Shown piece by piece: positions 9,394-17,073 of a stretch of DNA of 64,000 bases. This DNA comes from Vampirovibrio chlorellavorus (GTDB taxonomy: Bacteria; Cyanobacteriota; Vampirovibrionia; Vampirovibrionales; Vampirovibrionaceae), in assembly GCA_003149345.1 (NCBI GenBank), contig QFWI01000011.1, positions 124,001-188,000 on the forward strand, in the 5' to 3' direction. A model generated the notes under the pieces. The model was given only the letters and a program-made list of their open reading frames with translations. It searched no databases and was not told where the DNA came from. Both the position numbers and the translations under genes were made by a program. The first letter of the stretch is position 1. Each line of letters begins with the position of its first letter.

Positions 9394-9424
9394 ATCATAG
9401 CCGCTGGTGGGGTTGGCTTGTCAA
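9394..9424 (-). promoter_or_regulatory. promoter of the trp operon
   Basis: On the minus strand a perfect TTGACA (9419-9424) and TATGAT (9394-9399) are separated by 19 bases, somewhat longer than optimal. The transcript would start about 28 bases before the leader peptide ATG. The site is just downstream of the terminator of the ferritin-like gene. No operator is obvious, so control is probably mainly by attenuation. Confidence 0.6.
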
Positions 9425-9456
9425 GCAATTATTTGCGATGTCCGGCAGGCTCTGCC

Positions 9457-9488
9457 AAAAGCGTCCACCCACTGGGGGCAGACGCTTT
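9457..9488 (-). terminator. intrinsic terminator after the ferritin-like gene
   Basis: On the minus strand AAAGCGTC and GACGCTTT form the stem, extended by CCC and GGG after a small internal loop, and followed by a short T run. It separates the ferritin-like gene (stop at 9519) from the trp promoter. Confidence 0.65.
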
Positions 9489-9518
9489 GAGAATCCAGGT
9501 TGTAAAGGAGGGCGCTGG

Positions 9519-9953
9519 TTATTTGCGCATCATTTTGCGCACTTCCCCGATATGGCTTTCCTCTTCGGCCACCATACGGCGGGCGAACTCCTCAAACATG
9601 ACGGATTTGTCTTTCACCAAATCCAGCAACTCCTGGTAAAGCTGCATTTGCTTGGACTCATGGGTCAGGGATTCTTCCAGAATACTGAAAATATCGTGCT
9701 TGTGGGTTTCCAGCAGTTGCCCAATGCCTAGTGATGGATGCTCTCCCAGATGGGTGATCAACTCGCCGCTTTCCTGGGCGTGCAGTAAGGATTCGCTGGC
9801 CTGACTTTTGAGCCAGGAGGTAATGGGTATGCGGTTAGGGCCAAATACCATGAATGAATAGTGGGTATAACGCACCACACCGGCCAATTCCATTTCCACA
9901 ATGCGGTTCAGGGTGTCCACAACCTTGGGAATGTCGAATGTATACTCCGCCAT
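9519..9953 (-). CDS. ferritin-like / bacterioferritin-type four-helix protein
   Basis: A 144-residue protein made almost wholly of helices. The di-iron ligand pattern is visible: Glu22 in VEMELAGVVRYTHY, Glu54 with His58 (ASESLLHA), a Glu in the third helix (near 93-94, ILEESLTHES) and Glu131 with His134 (EEESHIGE). This two-ExxH arrangement is that of bacterioferritins and related ferritin-like proteins. It is a little shorter than typical bacterioferritin (about 155-160), and the usual haem-binding Met cannot be assigned with confidence. Likely roles are iron storage or peroxide detoxification. The gene has an AAGGAG ribosome binding site and its own terminator, so it is probably monocistronic. 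Confidence 0.85.
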   Translation of the reverse strand: MAEYTFDIPKVVDTLNRIVEMELAGVVRYTHYSFMVFGPNRIPITSWLKSQASESLLHAQESGELITHLGEHPSLGIGQLLETHKHDIFSILEESLTHESKQMQLYQELLDLVKDKSVMFEEFARRMVAEEESHIGEVRKMMRK

Positions 9954-10121
9954 TGGCTCTCTCCTTGTTGTTTTTTAATGTGTTGAGAATCATGACCCGA
10001 TTCGATGGACCTTGATCTTACCGGAGAGAGAGGTCATCTCCAAATAAATTTGCGAAAGTCGTCAGACTCTGTATTTTCTGATGAAGAAGCCCTTGGTTAA
10101 AACACGAATGCCGCACAATGA

Positions 10122-10158
10122 AAAGCCCGAGTCGCTCCAGACGAGTCACTCGGGCTTT
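10122..10158. terminator. intrinsic terminator
   Basis: AAAGCCCGAG (10122-10131) pairs perfectly with CTCGGGCTTT (10149-10158). It lies downstream of the minus-strand gene ending at 10188. The T run is short on both strands. Confidence 0.7.
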
Positions 10159-10187
10159 CATCAATCGATAGCAGGAAATAGTAGGGC

Positions 10188-10628
10188 CTATTTCAGCGGA
10201 TTCAAGGCCTCTGGGGTCAGTTTCAGCTTGCCCTCGTTTAACAGCAGGCCCAACTGTAGCAAAGAGGTCAGCTTGGGACTGGCCAAAATCCCTGCCGTTT
10301 CCAGCAGGTTGACGCCCTTGCCACTTTCCTTGGACATCCGGTAGGCCAGGTAATGATCCTTAAAGACCAGGGCCAATGGCACATGCAAAAGGTTGCCCTT
10401 GGCAAGCCGAATGGCATTGTACAGGTTAGGGGCTACCGCCTGAATGCTGTTCATGACGAAGCCATCTTTTTTGCCGCTCAGTTGTTGGGCCGCAATGGTG
10501 GTTGCGTAGGCCAGCGATTTTTTACCCATTTCAGAGTTGGTAACGTTTTTGGCTTGTCCGATGCTATTTCGGATGGGAGCGGGCAGTTTGGGGTACACAT
10601 AGGATTCAAGCGGGTTAATGCCAAACAT
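10188..10628 (-). CDS. unknown protein, 146 aa
   Basis: I do not recognise this protein. The start is set at the ATG preceded by GGGAGA with about 8 bases spacing; the frame is open for 23 more codons upstream but without a matching ribosome binding site. The product begins MFGINPLESY and is mostly helical, with a hydrophobic C-terminal region (LASPKLTSLLQLGLLLNEG). No signal peptide and no recognised motif is seen. It is basic in its central part (KKSLAYATT, SGKKDG). A perfect-stem terminator follows the stop. It stands alone between two intergenic regions. Confidence 0.7.
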   Translation of the reverse strand: MFGINPLESYVYPKLPAPIRNSIGQAKNVTNSEMGKKSLAYATTIAAQQLSGKKDGFVMNSIQAVAPNLYNAIRLAKGNLLHVPLALVFKDHYLAYRMSKESGKGVNLLETAGILASPKLTSLLQLGLLLNEGKLKLTPEALNPLK

Positions 10629-10969
10629 GGTTGTAAATCTCCCAGAGTTGTTAAAGATTGTGTGAGTTGTGAATACTTGGTGTATGACCATCTGCACTAA
10701 TAAAACACCTCAACTGAAGTTTGGAACAGGACAAATGTCCTATCTTTATATTTCTGTGTGGGAAAGCCCTTCAAAATGGCAGAAATCCTTTTCCAGCCGG
10801 GCTGGAGAATCTTTGCTTTTACAGGTGATATGTTAAAAAGTGTAAAGCAGCGGTGCTGTTTCTGTCGGAGACAGTCAAGGATTCTCCCATAAACTCCAGA
10901 ATTCTGAGGGGGATGTGTTGGGTTGGGCCAGATCGCTAGCATTAAAATAGCTTGTGGAGGTTTCATAGG
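10629..10969. other. intergenic region between divergent genes, nothing recognised
   Basis: This 341-base stretch separates two divergently transcribed genes and should hold a promoter for each. No hexamer pair stands out and no RNA or repeat was recognised. A minus-strand frame of 89 codons crosses it but has no ribosome binding site. Confidence 0.5.
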
Positions 10970-11878
10970 GTGGCACTGGTTTATACCGATGTCGCATGGA
11001 TGTTACCGCACGAATTGCGTGGTTCGTTATTGATGGTTATTGCCTCCAGAGAGTTCGCGACTCCTTTTGCCCCTTCCCAGTCCAGCCGATTACCGGGTTG
11101 CGCTCCCCTTCAGCCCGAAGCGGCCGAGTCTTTACTGGTTGAATTACGCCAGAATCGTTGGCGGCGCCTGCGTGCTGAATACGATGACCCTCTGGGTATG
11201 CTGTTCAACAATCAGGCCCGGCAATGGACGATGGGCTGGAATGAAAATCAGGATGAGCTGTATCTGCTGGTGTGGGAAACGGAATCCTGGCAAAACCAGG
11301 CGACCTGGTCTCTGTATTGTAACGGAGAACTTCTGTACCAGGAGGCTGACGGGGGCTCCAAGCGACGCAGTGCCCTCTGTCAGGAGCTGCTGGAAAGTCC
11401 ATTGCTGCCCTGTGTGTCTGCGCTGGAGTTGCTGAGCCCGCTGATGGACTTTCGCTACTTTGAGCCTCAGCGGGAAGCCGCGGCCCAAAAGTTCATTCTG
11501 GCGCTGTTGGCCCGGCCTGAAGTTTTTTCCACTCTGAAAGCGCCTTTGCTGGAAGCCCTGAATGCCGAATTGGGTAGTCTGGACTGGCCGGTTCTGGACA
11601 TTTTAAAGTTACATCGGGTTGCCCATAAGCTGACCCTGTTGCGGGTCTTTGATGTTGGCTTGAAACAGGGCTGGATCAGACAGCCAAAGGACTTGCGGCA
11701 GTTCAACCAAAGTCTGGACAGCTTAGAGCGGGCTATGGACACGTTGCAAGGGCAGCTTTCCCTGTTATTTCAGCCGGGATTGGCCCAAGCCCGCCATACG
11801 TTCTCTCAAATTCGCGGCCAGCGGCATTGGGAAGGTTGCTTTGATGCCCTTGAGACCCGGGGCCGGGTTGCAGGTTAG
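10970..11878 (+). CDS. unknown protein, 302 aa
   Basis: Start chosen at GTG 10970 because GGAGG ends 9 bases before it; an in-frame TTG six codons upstream overlaps that ribosome binding site. The protein starts VALVYTDVAWMLPHELRG and is soluble, rich in Leu, Glu and Gln. The second half is alpha-helical, with repeated Leu-rich segments (ALELLSPLMDF, LDSLERAMDTLQGQLSLL). No catalytic motif is recognised. The N-terminal 45 residues faintly recall the OB-fold start of RecO proteins, but the rest does not support it. The lptC-like gene follows 122 bases downstream on the same strand. Function unknown. Confidence 0.7.
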   Translation: MALVYTDVAWMLPHELRGSLLMVIASREFATPFAPSQSSRLPGCAPLQPEAAESLLVELRQNRWRRLRAEYDDPLGMLFNNQARQWTMGWNENQDELYLLVWETESWQNQATWSLYCNGELLYQEADGGSKRRSALCQELLESPLLPCVSALELLSPLMDFRYFEPQREAAAQKFILALLARPEVFSTLKAPLLEALNAELGSLDWPVLDILKLHRVAHKLTLLRVFDVGLKQGWIRQPKDLRQFNQSLDSLERAMDTLQGQLSLLFQPGLAQARHTFSQIRGQRHWEGCFDALETRGRVAG

Positions 11879-12000
11879 GAAAACATTCCGTCGTTATTTT
11901 AGCCTGTTATTTTGGTATGATGAGCTATGTCCTGTTGGCCTGTCCGTTTTGGCAGGGCCACAACGCGTTCCCTCCCTAACCTTGTGATTGCCTTATCGCT

Positions 12001-12591
12001 ATGAATTCCTATCGTAAACTGGTTGTTTTTGTTCTGACTGCTCTGGTGCTGGGGGGAGGCTGGGCTATCTGGAATGCCGATCAGAAGTTGAAGCAGGAAG
12101 AAGCCCTGCATCGCCAGCAACAAGCCGCTCAAAACAAGCAGGATAGTATGACTGGCCAGAATGTCTCTTTCACGGTGACCGAAGGCAAGGTTAAAAAGTG
12201 GAAGCTGGAGGCCCTTCAGGCCGTTTACAGTGAAAACAGGGCCCAAGCCACCTTAAAAACGGTGAAAGGCGAATTTTATGACGCCGAAGGAAAGCCGGTA
12301 TTGCAGTTTTCCGCCCCCGAGGGGCTGTATTTGGCCAAGGATAATACGGTGACCCTGAGTGGCGGCGTCATTGCGAATTCGGCTCAAAAACAGGAAAACG
12401 GGGGCAAGGGCGGTCAAATGAAAGCCCCTACCATGACCTGGAGTGGCAAATCCGATTGGGTTACAGCAAAAGGGGGAGCGGAACTGACATTTCCGCAAGG
12501 AAAATCCACTGCCCAAACGTGTCGATTTACGCTGGATTTCTCTAATATTCAATTAGAGGGCGGAGTGAACTCTTCACTCAGTCCGCTATAG
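12001..12591 (+). CDS. lptC: LptC-like lipopolysaccharide export protein
   Basis: A 196-residue protein with one N-terminal membrane anchor (residues about 7-24, LVVFVLTALVLGGGWAIW) and a periplasmic domain of repeated beta strands: VSFTVTEGKVKKWKLEALQAVY, then LKTVKGEFYDAEGKPVLQFSAPEGLYLAKDNTVTLSGGV. The order of strands and the GxFYDxxGK and LxGGV turns fit the beta-jellyroll of LptC/OstA-type proteins that carry LPS from the LptBFG transporter to LptA. No lptA or lptB lies next to it here. No clear Shine-Dalgarno precedes the ATG. The outer-membrane role matches the lipid A genes at 26-29.6 kb. Confidence 0.75.
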   Translation: MNSYRKLVVFVLTALVLGGGWAIWNADQKLKQEEALHRQQQAAQNKQDSMTGQNVSFTVTEGKVKKWKLEALQAVYSENRAQATLKTVKGEFYDAEGKPVLQFSAPEGLYLAKDNTVTLSGGVIANSAQKQENGGKGGQMKAPTMTWSGKSDWVTAKGGAELTFPQGKSTAQTCRFTLDFSNIQLEGGVNSSLSPL

Positions 12592-12631
12592 TCATAAACG
12601 CGAAATTTGCGTCACTTCGACGGATATTTTC

Positions 12632-13612
12632 ATGATTCCCCATTCCTGGAACCTGATTCTTATCGTGGCAGGCGGATTCGCCTGTATTTTGGCATTGGGT
12701 GCGGGGGTGGCCTATTTCAAGTTCAGCAAGCGGAACGCGTCCTGGTACTACAACAAAGGCATTGATTTTTATCAAAACAACCATTTAACCAGGGCCATTG
12801 ACTGCTTTACCCGAGCAACCGCACTGCAACCGGACTTTGCCGAGGCGCACTACAACCTTGGCTTGATTTATCAGCAACAGGAAGACGCTGCCAATGCCAA
12901 GCAGTGTTTTCAAAGTGTGCTTGATATCGCCCCCGACGATTTGGAAGCGCTTTATAACCTGGCCTTAATCGAATACGAAGAGAGCGCCTACCCTCAAGCG
13001 GAGGCTTTACTGCGCAAGGCCCTTGAAATCGCACCGGAGGACGCGGATTGCTATTACCTCCTGGGCTTGGTTTACGAGGCGGACAAAAAGTTTGCCGAGG
13101 CCATGGAGGCATTCCAAAAAGCCACGGACTACGACGCAACCAATATCAATGCCTTCCTGTTTCTGGGGAAGTTACAAGATCAGTCCGTCCAGCTGGCTGA
13201 GGCCATTCAAAATTTTAAAAAAGTGCTGGAACTGGATCCCAACAATCTGGAGGCCAACTATGACCTCTCCATCTCTCTGGCCAAGAAGGGGGATTGGGAA
13301 GGCACCATCCAGTACAGCCAGAAAGCCATTCAAATCGATCCGAATTACGCTAAAGCCTACAACCAGTTGGGTCTGGCCCACTACTGCCAGGAAGAGATGC
13401 CGGACGCCATTGCGTTCTACCAAAAGGCCATCGAGATCGACCCTGCTTACGGCAATGCCTACAATAACCTGGGTTACGCCTACCAAAAGACAGGCCGTTA
13501 CGCCGAGGCCATTGAGATGTTTGAGCAGTATCTAAAAATCGGCACGGATGCCGAGGAAGAGGCGGAAATTCGCGAACACATCGACCTGCTCAAGAAAAAA
13601 ATGCTGGAATAA
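12632..13612 (+). CDS. membrane-anchored TPR repeat protein
   Basis: A 326-residue protein with an N-terminal membrane helix (about residues 7-29, LILIVAGGFACILALGAGVAYF) followed by tandem tetratricopeptide repeats to the C terminus. Repeats of the form YNKGIDFYQNNHLTRAIDCF, AHYNLGLIYQQQEDAANAKQ, LYNLALIEYEESAYPQAEAL and AYNNLGYAYQKTGRYAEAIE occur about every 34 residues; I count at least eight. TPR arrays bind partner proteins; none is named by the sequence. It lies 40 bases after the lptC-like gene on the same strand, so the two may be co-expressed and this protein could act in envelope assembly. That link is inference from position only. Confidence 0.85.
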   Translation: MIPHSWNLILIVAGGFACILALGAGVAYFKFSKRNASWYYNKGIDFYQNNHLTRAIDCFTRATALQPDFAEAHYNLGLIYQQQEDAANAKQCFQSVLDIAPDDLEALYNLALIEYEESAYPQAEALLRKALEIAPEDADCYYLLGLVYEADKKFAEAMEAFQKATDYDATNINAFLFLGKLQDQSVQLAEAIQNFKKVLELDPNNLEANYDLSISLAKKGDWEGTIQYSQKAIQIDPNYAKAYNQLGLAHYCQEEMPDAIAFYQKAIEIDPAYGNAYNNLGYAYQKTGRYAEAIEMFEQYLKIGTDAEEEAEIREHIDLLKKKMLE

Positions 13613-13625
13613 GGCTGAAAACCCG

Positions 13626-13892
13626 CTATCGCTGGCCAAAGACCTGTTCCAGTTGCATAGCGACCCCTGAAATTTCCGTATCCAGGAAGGCCACCTTCTT
13701 CAGGGGGCCAGCCCCTTGCTTTTCAATCAGTTTCGGGGCAGCCGGATTGGCCATTTTAATCAATTGCTTGATCTCTTCATACAACTGGGTGGCATTATCG
13801 GCGTATAAAACCAATGGGGTTGCCAGAGAGCGCATAAACACCAGTACGCAAACCTGCAAGTTGGGTGGTAATGGCGATTGACTGGCGGACAT
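13626..13892 (-). CDS. unknown small protein, 88 aa
   Basis: Start set at the ATG preceded by GAGAGAAG; a GTG seven codons upstream is in frame but lacks a binding site. The product has no signal peptide. A central stretch reads LQVCVLVFMRSLATPLVLYADNA and the rest is charged and helical (LYEEIKQLIKMANPAAPKLIEKQ). The C-terminal part carries FLDTEISGVAMQLEQVF. I do not recognise a family. It is convergent with the TPR gene (13 bases between stops) and lies just before tRNA-Met. Confidence 0.6.
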   Translation of the reverse strand: MSASQSPLPPNLQVCVLVFMRSLATPLVLYADNATQLYEEIKQLIKMANPAAPKLIEKQGAGPLKKVAFLDTEISGVAMQLEQVFGQR

Positions 13893-14001
13893 GGGCTTCT
13901 CTCTCACTTTCACTTTTCCCGACTGTATTTATTTATAAAGGTTGCTCATCATAAGCGCAACCATTCCCCAGCCCAAACCCTGAAAAATTGACAATAAAAA
14001 A

Positions 14002-14075
14002 TGGCATAGGCTGGAATCGAACCAGCGACACCGCGGGTATGAACCGCGTGCTCTAGCCATCTGAGCTACTATGCC
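14002..14075 (-). tRNA. tRNA-Met (CAT), elongator type
   Basis: The minus strand folds into a full cloverleaf. GGCATAG pairs with CTATGCC as acceptor stem, the D arm contains AGCTCAGATGGCTAGAGC, the anticodon stem CGCGG/CCGCG encloses loop TTCATAC with anticodon CAT, and the T arm contains GGTTCGATTCC. The perfect first acceptor pair and the anticodon stem without three G-C pairs argue against an initiator. The loop is that of elongator Met rather than the CTCATAA of tRNA-Ile2. CCA is not encoded. A T run follows the gene. Confidence 0.95.
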
Positions 14076-14167
14076 ATGGGTGATTATTATGGGTTGAATG
14101 GAGGGTGCTTGTCAACCAAGGGCACCGCTATAATAACCATATTGTTAAGATAGCCCCATCAGGAAAC

Positions 14168-14560
14168 ATGAACAGCCCCAAGGAAGATCCCGAACTCAAT
14201 CCGGCAAACCGTTGGTATGATAGCGATCCGGTGCTACAAAGAGCATTGGGGCAATTGCATCAGGCCACCGACAAGCAACAGGCTCAAGTGGCCCTGAATA
14301 TCATTAAAATCGTGGTGGAACACCAGCTGGAAGACCAAAGCCTGGAAAACCCAAGCCTTGTGTCTATCGAGGACTTGGATAGCGCTTTGCCCTACCGCCG
14401 CTCCTGGGACGGCCACCGTCAGCATCGGCGTTGGTACGACATACACGAGACGCTGAGTTCGGCCATTCAGCTGTTAGGGGATTGCCCTGAGGATTTGCAG
14501 GTCAAAATCATCCCATCCATTGCCAAAATGATTGAAAAGACCATCCAGTCCGGGCGATAA
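14168..14560 (+). CDS. unknown protein, 130 aa
   Basis: Start set at the ATG with AGGA about 5 bases upstream; the frame is open 21 codons further, but that part overlaps the promoter side of the tRNA. The product (MNSPKEDPELNP...) is acidic to neutral, soluble and helical. Notable stretches are QVALNIIKIVVEHQLEDQSLE and a basic, aromatic patch LPYRRSWDGHRQHRRWYD. The C-terminal segment (DLQVKIIPSIAKMIEKTIQSG) looks like an amphipathic helix. No family is recognised. The next gene is convergent. Confidence 0.65.
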   Translation: MNSPKEDPELNPANRWYDSDPVLQRALGQLHQATDKQQAQVALNIIKIVVEHQLEDQSLENPSLVSIEDLDSALPYRRSWDGHRQHRRWYDIHETLSSAIQLLGDCPEDLQVKIIPSIAKMIEKTIQSGR

Positions 14561-14599
14561 GGCCAAGCCACAAGCATTCTTTTTTGGTCAGTATCCCTT

Positions 14600-14690
14600 C
14601 ACAACACGTTTGTAAAAAACCAAGGCTCGCTCAGACAATCCGTGGAATTGGTTCTGGCAAGAATTGCCAAGCCCTTTTCTTTATTGCTCG
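14600..14690 (+). repeat. decayed copy of the inverted-arm element (copy C)
   Basis: It shares the left arm CACAACACGTTTG (14600-14612) with the copy at 51541. It also shares the core, including GCTCAGACAA, CCGTGGAAT and TTCTGGCA, followed by TTGCC-AGCC and a T run. The core contains a hairpin TGGCAA/TTGCCA followed by CCCTTTTCTTT. The right arm expected to pair with the left arm is missing. The last bases overlap the 3' end of the minus-strand gene that stops at 14681. Confidence 0.7.
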
Positions 14691-15355
14691 TGAAAAAAAC
14701 CGCCCCCGCACACAATTTCCACCACCTTGAGTAAAAAACGGCGAGGGGCATCGGCCTGATGAAAATAAATCTCTTCGCCGGATAAATGCTTCATGCTCAT
14801 GACCGCTGGGGCCGTGGGATCGGCAGGTATATATAAAGAAGCGATTTCCTGGTGGATCAATTCCGAAAAGGAGGCGGCGTGCAAATTGCTGCGGGTATCC
14901 AGGAAATCCCCATTCAAGGCGATAATACGCCCGGTGAACACCGGGGGACGCCCAGGGCGGTTCAAGGCCAGCGGCTTGGTATTGCCCCGTGTGGTAAAGC
15001 TAATGGCGTGCCACAGAATTTGCAGGATGCCCACGGAGCGATCAGGATCCATTTGAGAGCGGATTCTCGGCAACTGGGCGTCTTTCCCTTCCAGATGGCG
15101 GGCTTCAAAGGCGGACTGAAAGCATTCCACAAAGTTTTCCATATCCTGCAACAGGTAATCAAACACCTGATGCGTGTTTCGCATGGCCGCTTCATGCTCG
15201 CTTAACTGCTTCTGCATGTGGGCGGCCAGCATGTCCACTTTCTGCTGGATGGCTTTTACGGCATTGGGTTCGTAAAACACGCTGCCTGGCCACACATCGG
15301 CAACTTTGCGTGGCAAAGGGCCACCCTGGAGCGATTGATCTTGTAAATTTGCCAT
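14681..15355 (-). CDS. unknown protein, 224 aa
   Basis: A soluble 224-residue protein that I do not recognise. The first half is helical (VKAIQQKVDMLAAHMQKQLSEHEAAMRN and a following FDYLLQDMENFVECFQSAFEA segment), probably coiled. The second half contains NRPGRPPVFTGRIIALNGDFLDTRS and ends in a Gly-rich tail (VVEIVCGGGFFHEQ). No signal peptide is seen. The C-terminal codons lie inside the decayed repeat copy C, so the last few residues may have been set by that insertion. The gene is convergent with the 130-residue unknown gene upstream. Confidence 0.7.
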   Translation of the reverse strand: MANLQDQSLQGGPLPRKVADVWPGSVFYEPNAVKAIQQKVDMLAAHMQKQLSEHEAAMRNTHQVFDYLLQDMENFVECFQSAFEARHLEGKDAQLPRIRSQMDPDRSVGILQILWHAISFTTRGNTKPLALNRPGRPPVFTGRIIALNGDFLDTRSNLHAASFSELIHQEIASLYIPADPTAPAVMSMKHLSGEEIYFHQADAPRRFLLKVVEIVCGGGFFHEQ

Positions 15356-15473
15356 AAAACGCTAACCAAGCCTCTATTCTGGGAAGGAAGTAACCACGCC
15401 GGGGAACCCCTTTTTTACGAGCGGATACCGACTATTTTAAATGAATCCGGGAGCATTGTTGTCGAGATTTTTC

Positions 15474-16802
15474 TTAGACTTTGGCCGGTACTTTATCCGG
15501 GGTGACCTTCCGACGGCCAATACTGACGTAGTGGTAGCCCAGATTCTTCATCCGCTCTGGATTAAAGAGGTTTCGGCCATCCACAATCAGCCGACACTCG
15601 CTTTCCTGGCGGAGCCGCAGGAAGTTGATGTAAGCGAATTCGTCCCACTCGGTCAGGATGGCAATGGCATCAGCGCCTTGGGCCGCCTCGTAAGCGGACT
15701 GACAATAGGTCACATCGGGAAGCAGCTCTTTGGCGGGCTCCATGGCCAACGGATCGTAAGCCCGGATTTTGGCGCCTCGCTTTTCCAGCCCCCGCACAAT
15801 GGTTAAGCTGGGAGTATCCCGCAGGTCATCGGTATCCGGTCGGTAGGCAATGCCCCAAATGGCAATGGTTTTACCGGACAGGTTCTTGCCCAGGGCCTCG
15901 TCAATCTTCTCGATAAAGCTGATGCGCTGATAGCGGTTGATGATATCCACCTGTTTCAGCAGATCCAGGTTTAAGTGGTACTCTTCGGCGATATTAATGA
16001 GGGAGTTGAGATCCTTGGGAAAGAAAATACCCCCGTAGCCAATTCCGGCGTTCAGGTATTCTTGCCCGATGCGGCGATCCAGGCCCAGGCCCCGGGCCAC
16101 GCTGGTGATATCGGCGCCGGTTTTCTCGCAAATCTGGGCGATGGAGTTGATAAAAGAGATTTTGGTGGCCAAAAAGGCGTTGGTGGCGTGCTTGATCAGC
16201 TCGGCGCTGTTGGTGTCGGTCATCAGAATGGGCGCATTCAGGGGACGGTAAATCTCCACAATGGTATCGATGGCCCGCTTGCTTTCGGCCCCCACAATAA
16301 TACGGTCGGGGTGCATAAAGTCGTTGACCGCATGCCCTTCCCGCAGGAACTGGGGAACGGCTGCAATGTCAAACTCAATGCCCTCAGGGACTTGCTCCTG
16401 CAAGAGGGATTGGAGCCACTCGCCGGTTTTAATGGGCAGGGTGCTTTTCTCAATGATCAGGCGATAGCCATTAATGCCTTCGGCAATGCTTTTCACCGCC
16501 GCCGTCAGGGCGCTGAAATCTGGTTTGCCCGAGGGCAACAGCGGGGTGCCAATGCACAGGAAAATCACTTCCGAGTTACGAACGGCCTGCACGATATCGG
16601 TGGTAAACTCCAGGCGTCCCTCTTCCCGATTGCCCCGGATCAACGGCTCCAGCGCTTCTTCATAAAAGTGGACTTTGCCTTGCTGAAGGTCTCGCATGCG
16701 GCCTTCTTTCAGATCGGCGCAGACTACCTGATGACCCATTTCAGCCAGACAAGTTCCGGTTACGGTTCCTACATAGCCCGACCCAATCACCGCGATTTTC
16801 AC
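15474..16802 (-). CDS. ugd: UDP-glucose 6-dehydrogenase family protein lacking the catalytic cysteine
   Basis: A 442-residue protein starting at GTG (AGGG 7 bases upstream) with the NAD-binding loop KIAVIGSGYVGTVTG. Family motifs follow: FLCIGTP, EKSTLP, ELIKHATNAFLATKISFINS and WGIAYRPDTDDLRDTPS. UDP-glucose dehydrogenases oxidise UDP-glucose to UDP-glucuronate in two steps through a covalent Cys intermediate in a GG(S)CFPKD motif. Here the motif reads GYGGIFFPKD: the nucleophile position (residue 260) is Phe, codon TTC at 16023-16025. The usual PEFLREG is PQFLREG. Lys and Asn of KHATNAF and the Asp of FPKD are kept. So the fold and NAD site look intact but the second oxidation should fail; the true reaction is unknown. 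The gene stands alone, divergent from the flagellin gene. Confidence 0.85.
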   Translation of the reverse strand: MKIAVIGSGYVGTVTGTCLAEMGHQVVCADLKEGRMRDLQQGKVHFYEEALEPLIRGNREEGRLEFTTDIVQAVRNSEVIFLCIGTPLLPSGKPDFSALTAAVKSIAEGINGYRLIIEKSTLPIKTGEWLQSLLQEQVPEGIEFDIAAVPQFLREGHAVNDFMHPDRIIVGAESKRAIDTIVEIYRPLNAPILMTDTNSAELIKHATNAFLATKISFINSIAQICEKTGADITSVARGLGLDRRIGQEYLNAGIGYGGIFFPKDLNSLINIAEEYHLNLDLLKQVDIINRYQRISFIEKIDEALGKNLSGKTIAIWGIAYRPDTDDLRDTPSLTIVRGLEKRGAKIRAYDPLAMEPAKELLPDVTYCQSAYEAAQGADAIAILTEWDEFAYINFLRLRQESECRLIVDGRNLFNPERMKNLGYHYVSIGRRKVTPDKVPAKV

Positions 16803-16972
16803 TGGCCAACCCTCGCTTTCATACAAGTATCACGTGAACTCTCTTACTCTACTTTACCATAAAACTAGACGCTTCAAGGGGTTTGAGCCCAAAAATGCTG
16901 GTGTCATCAAGACACCAAGCTCTTTCGGGACATTGGGGTCATCCGTTGGGAGGAAATCCTCGCTGGCTACTC

Positions 16973-17000
16973 TCAAGTTTTTACCCAAACACACCGAGAG
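16973..17000 (+). promoter_or_regulatory. possible flagellar sigma-28 promoter
   Basis: TCAAGTTT (16973-16980) matches seven of eight bases of the sigma-28 -35 element, and ACCGAGAG (16993-17000) matches five of eight of the -10 element, with 12 bases between (11 is usual). It would start transcription about 65 bases before the flagellin ATG. It is plausible because flagellin genes are often sigma-28 dependent, but the -10 match is imperfect. Confidence 0.4.
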
Positions 17001-17073
17001 CAAAATCAACAGTCCTGCCAAACAGTATCGCCAAGGAATGGCGATGGCGGAAACGTTAAGGAGAACGTGCCGT

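Noticed and set aside
10697-10966. Minus-strand frame of 89 codons between the 146- and 302-residue genes
   Set aside because: No ribosome binding site, composition unlike neighbours, and it would occupy the divergent promoter region.
15975-16862. Plus-strand frame of 295 codons opposite ugd
   Set aside because: Antisense shadow of a gene with unambiguous dehydrogenase motifs; no ribosome binding site.
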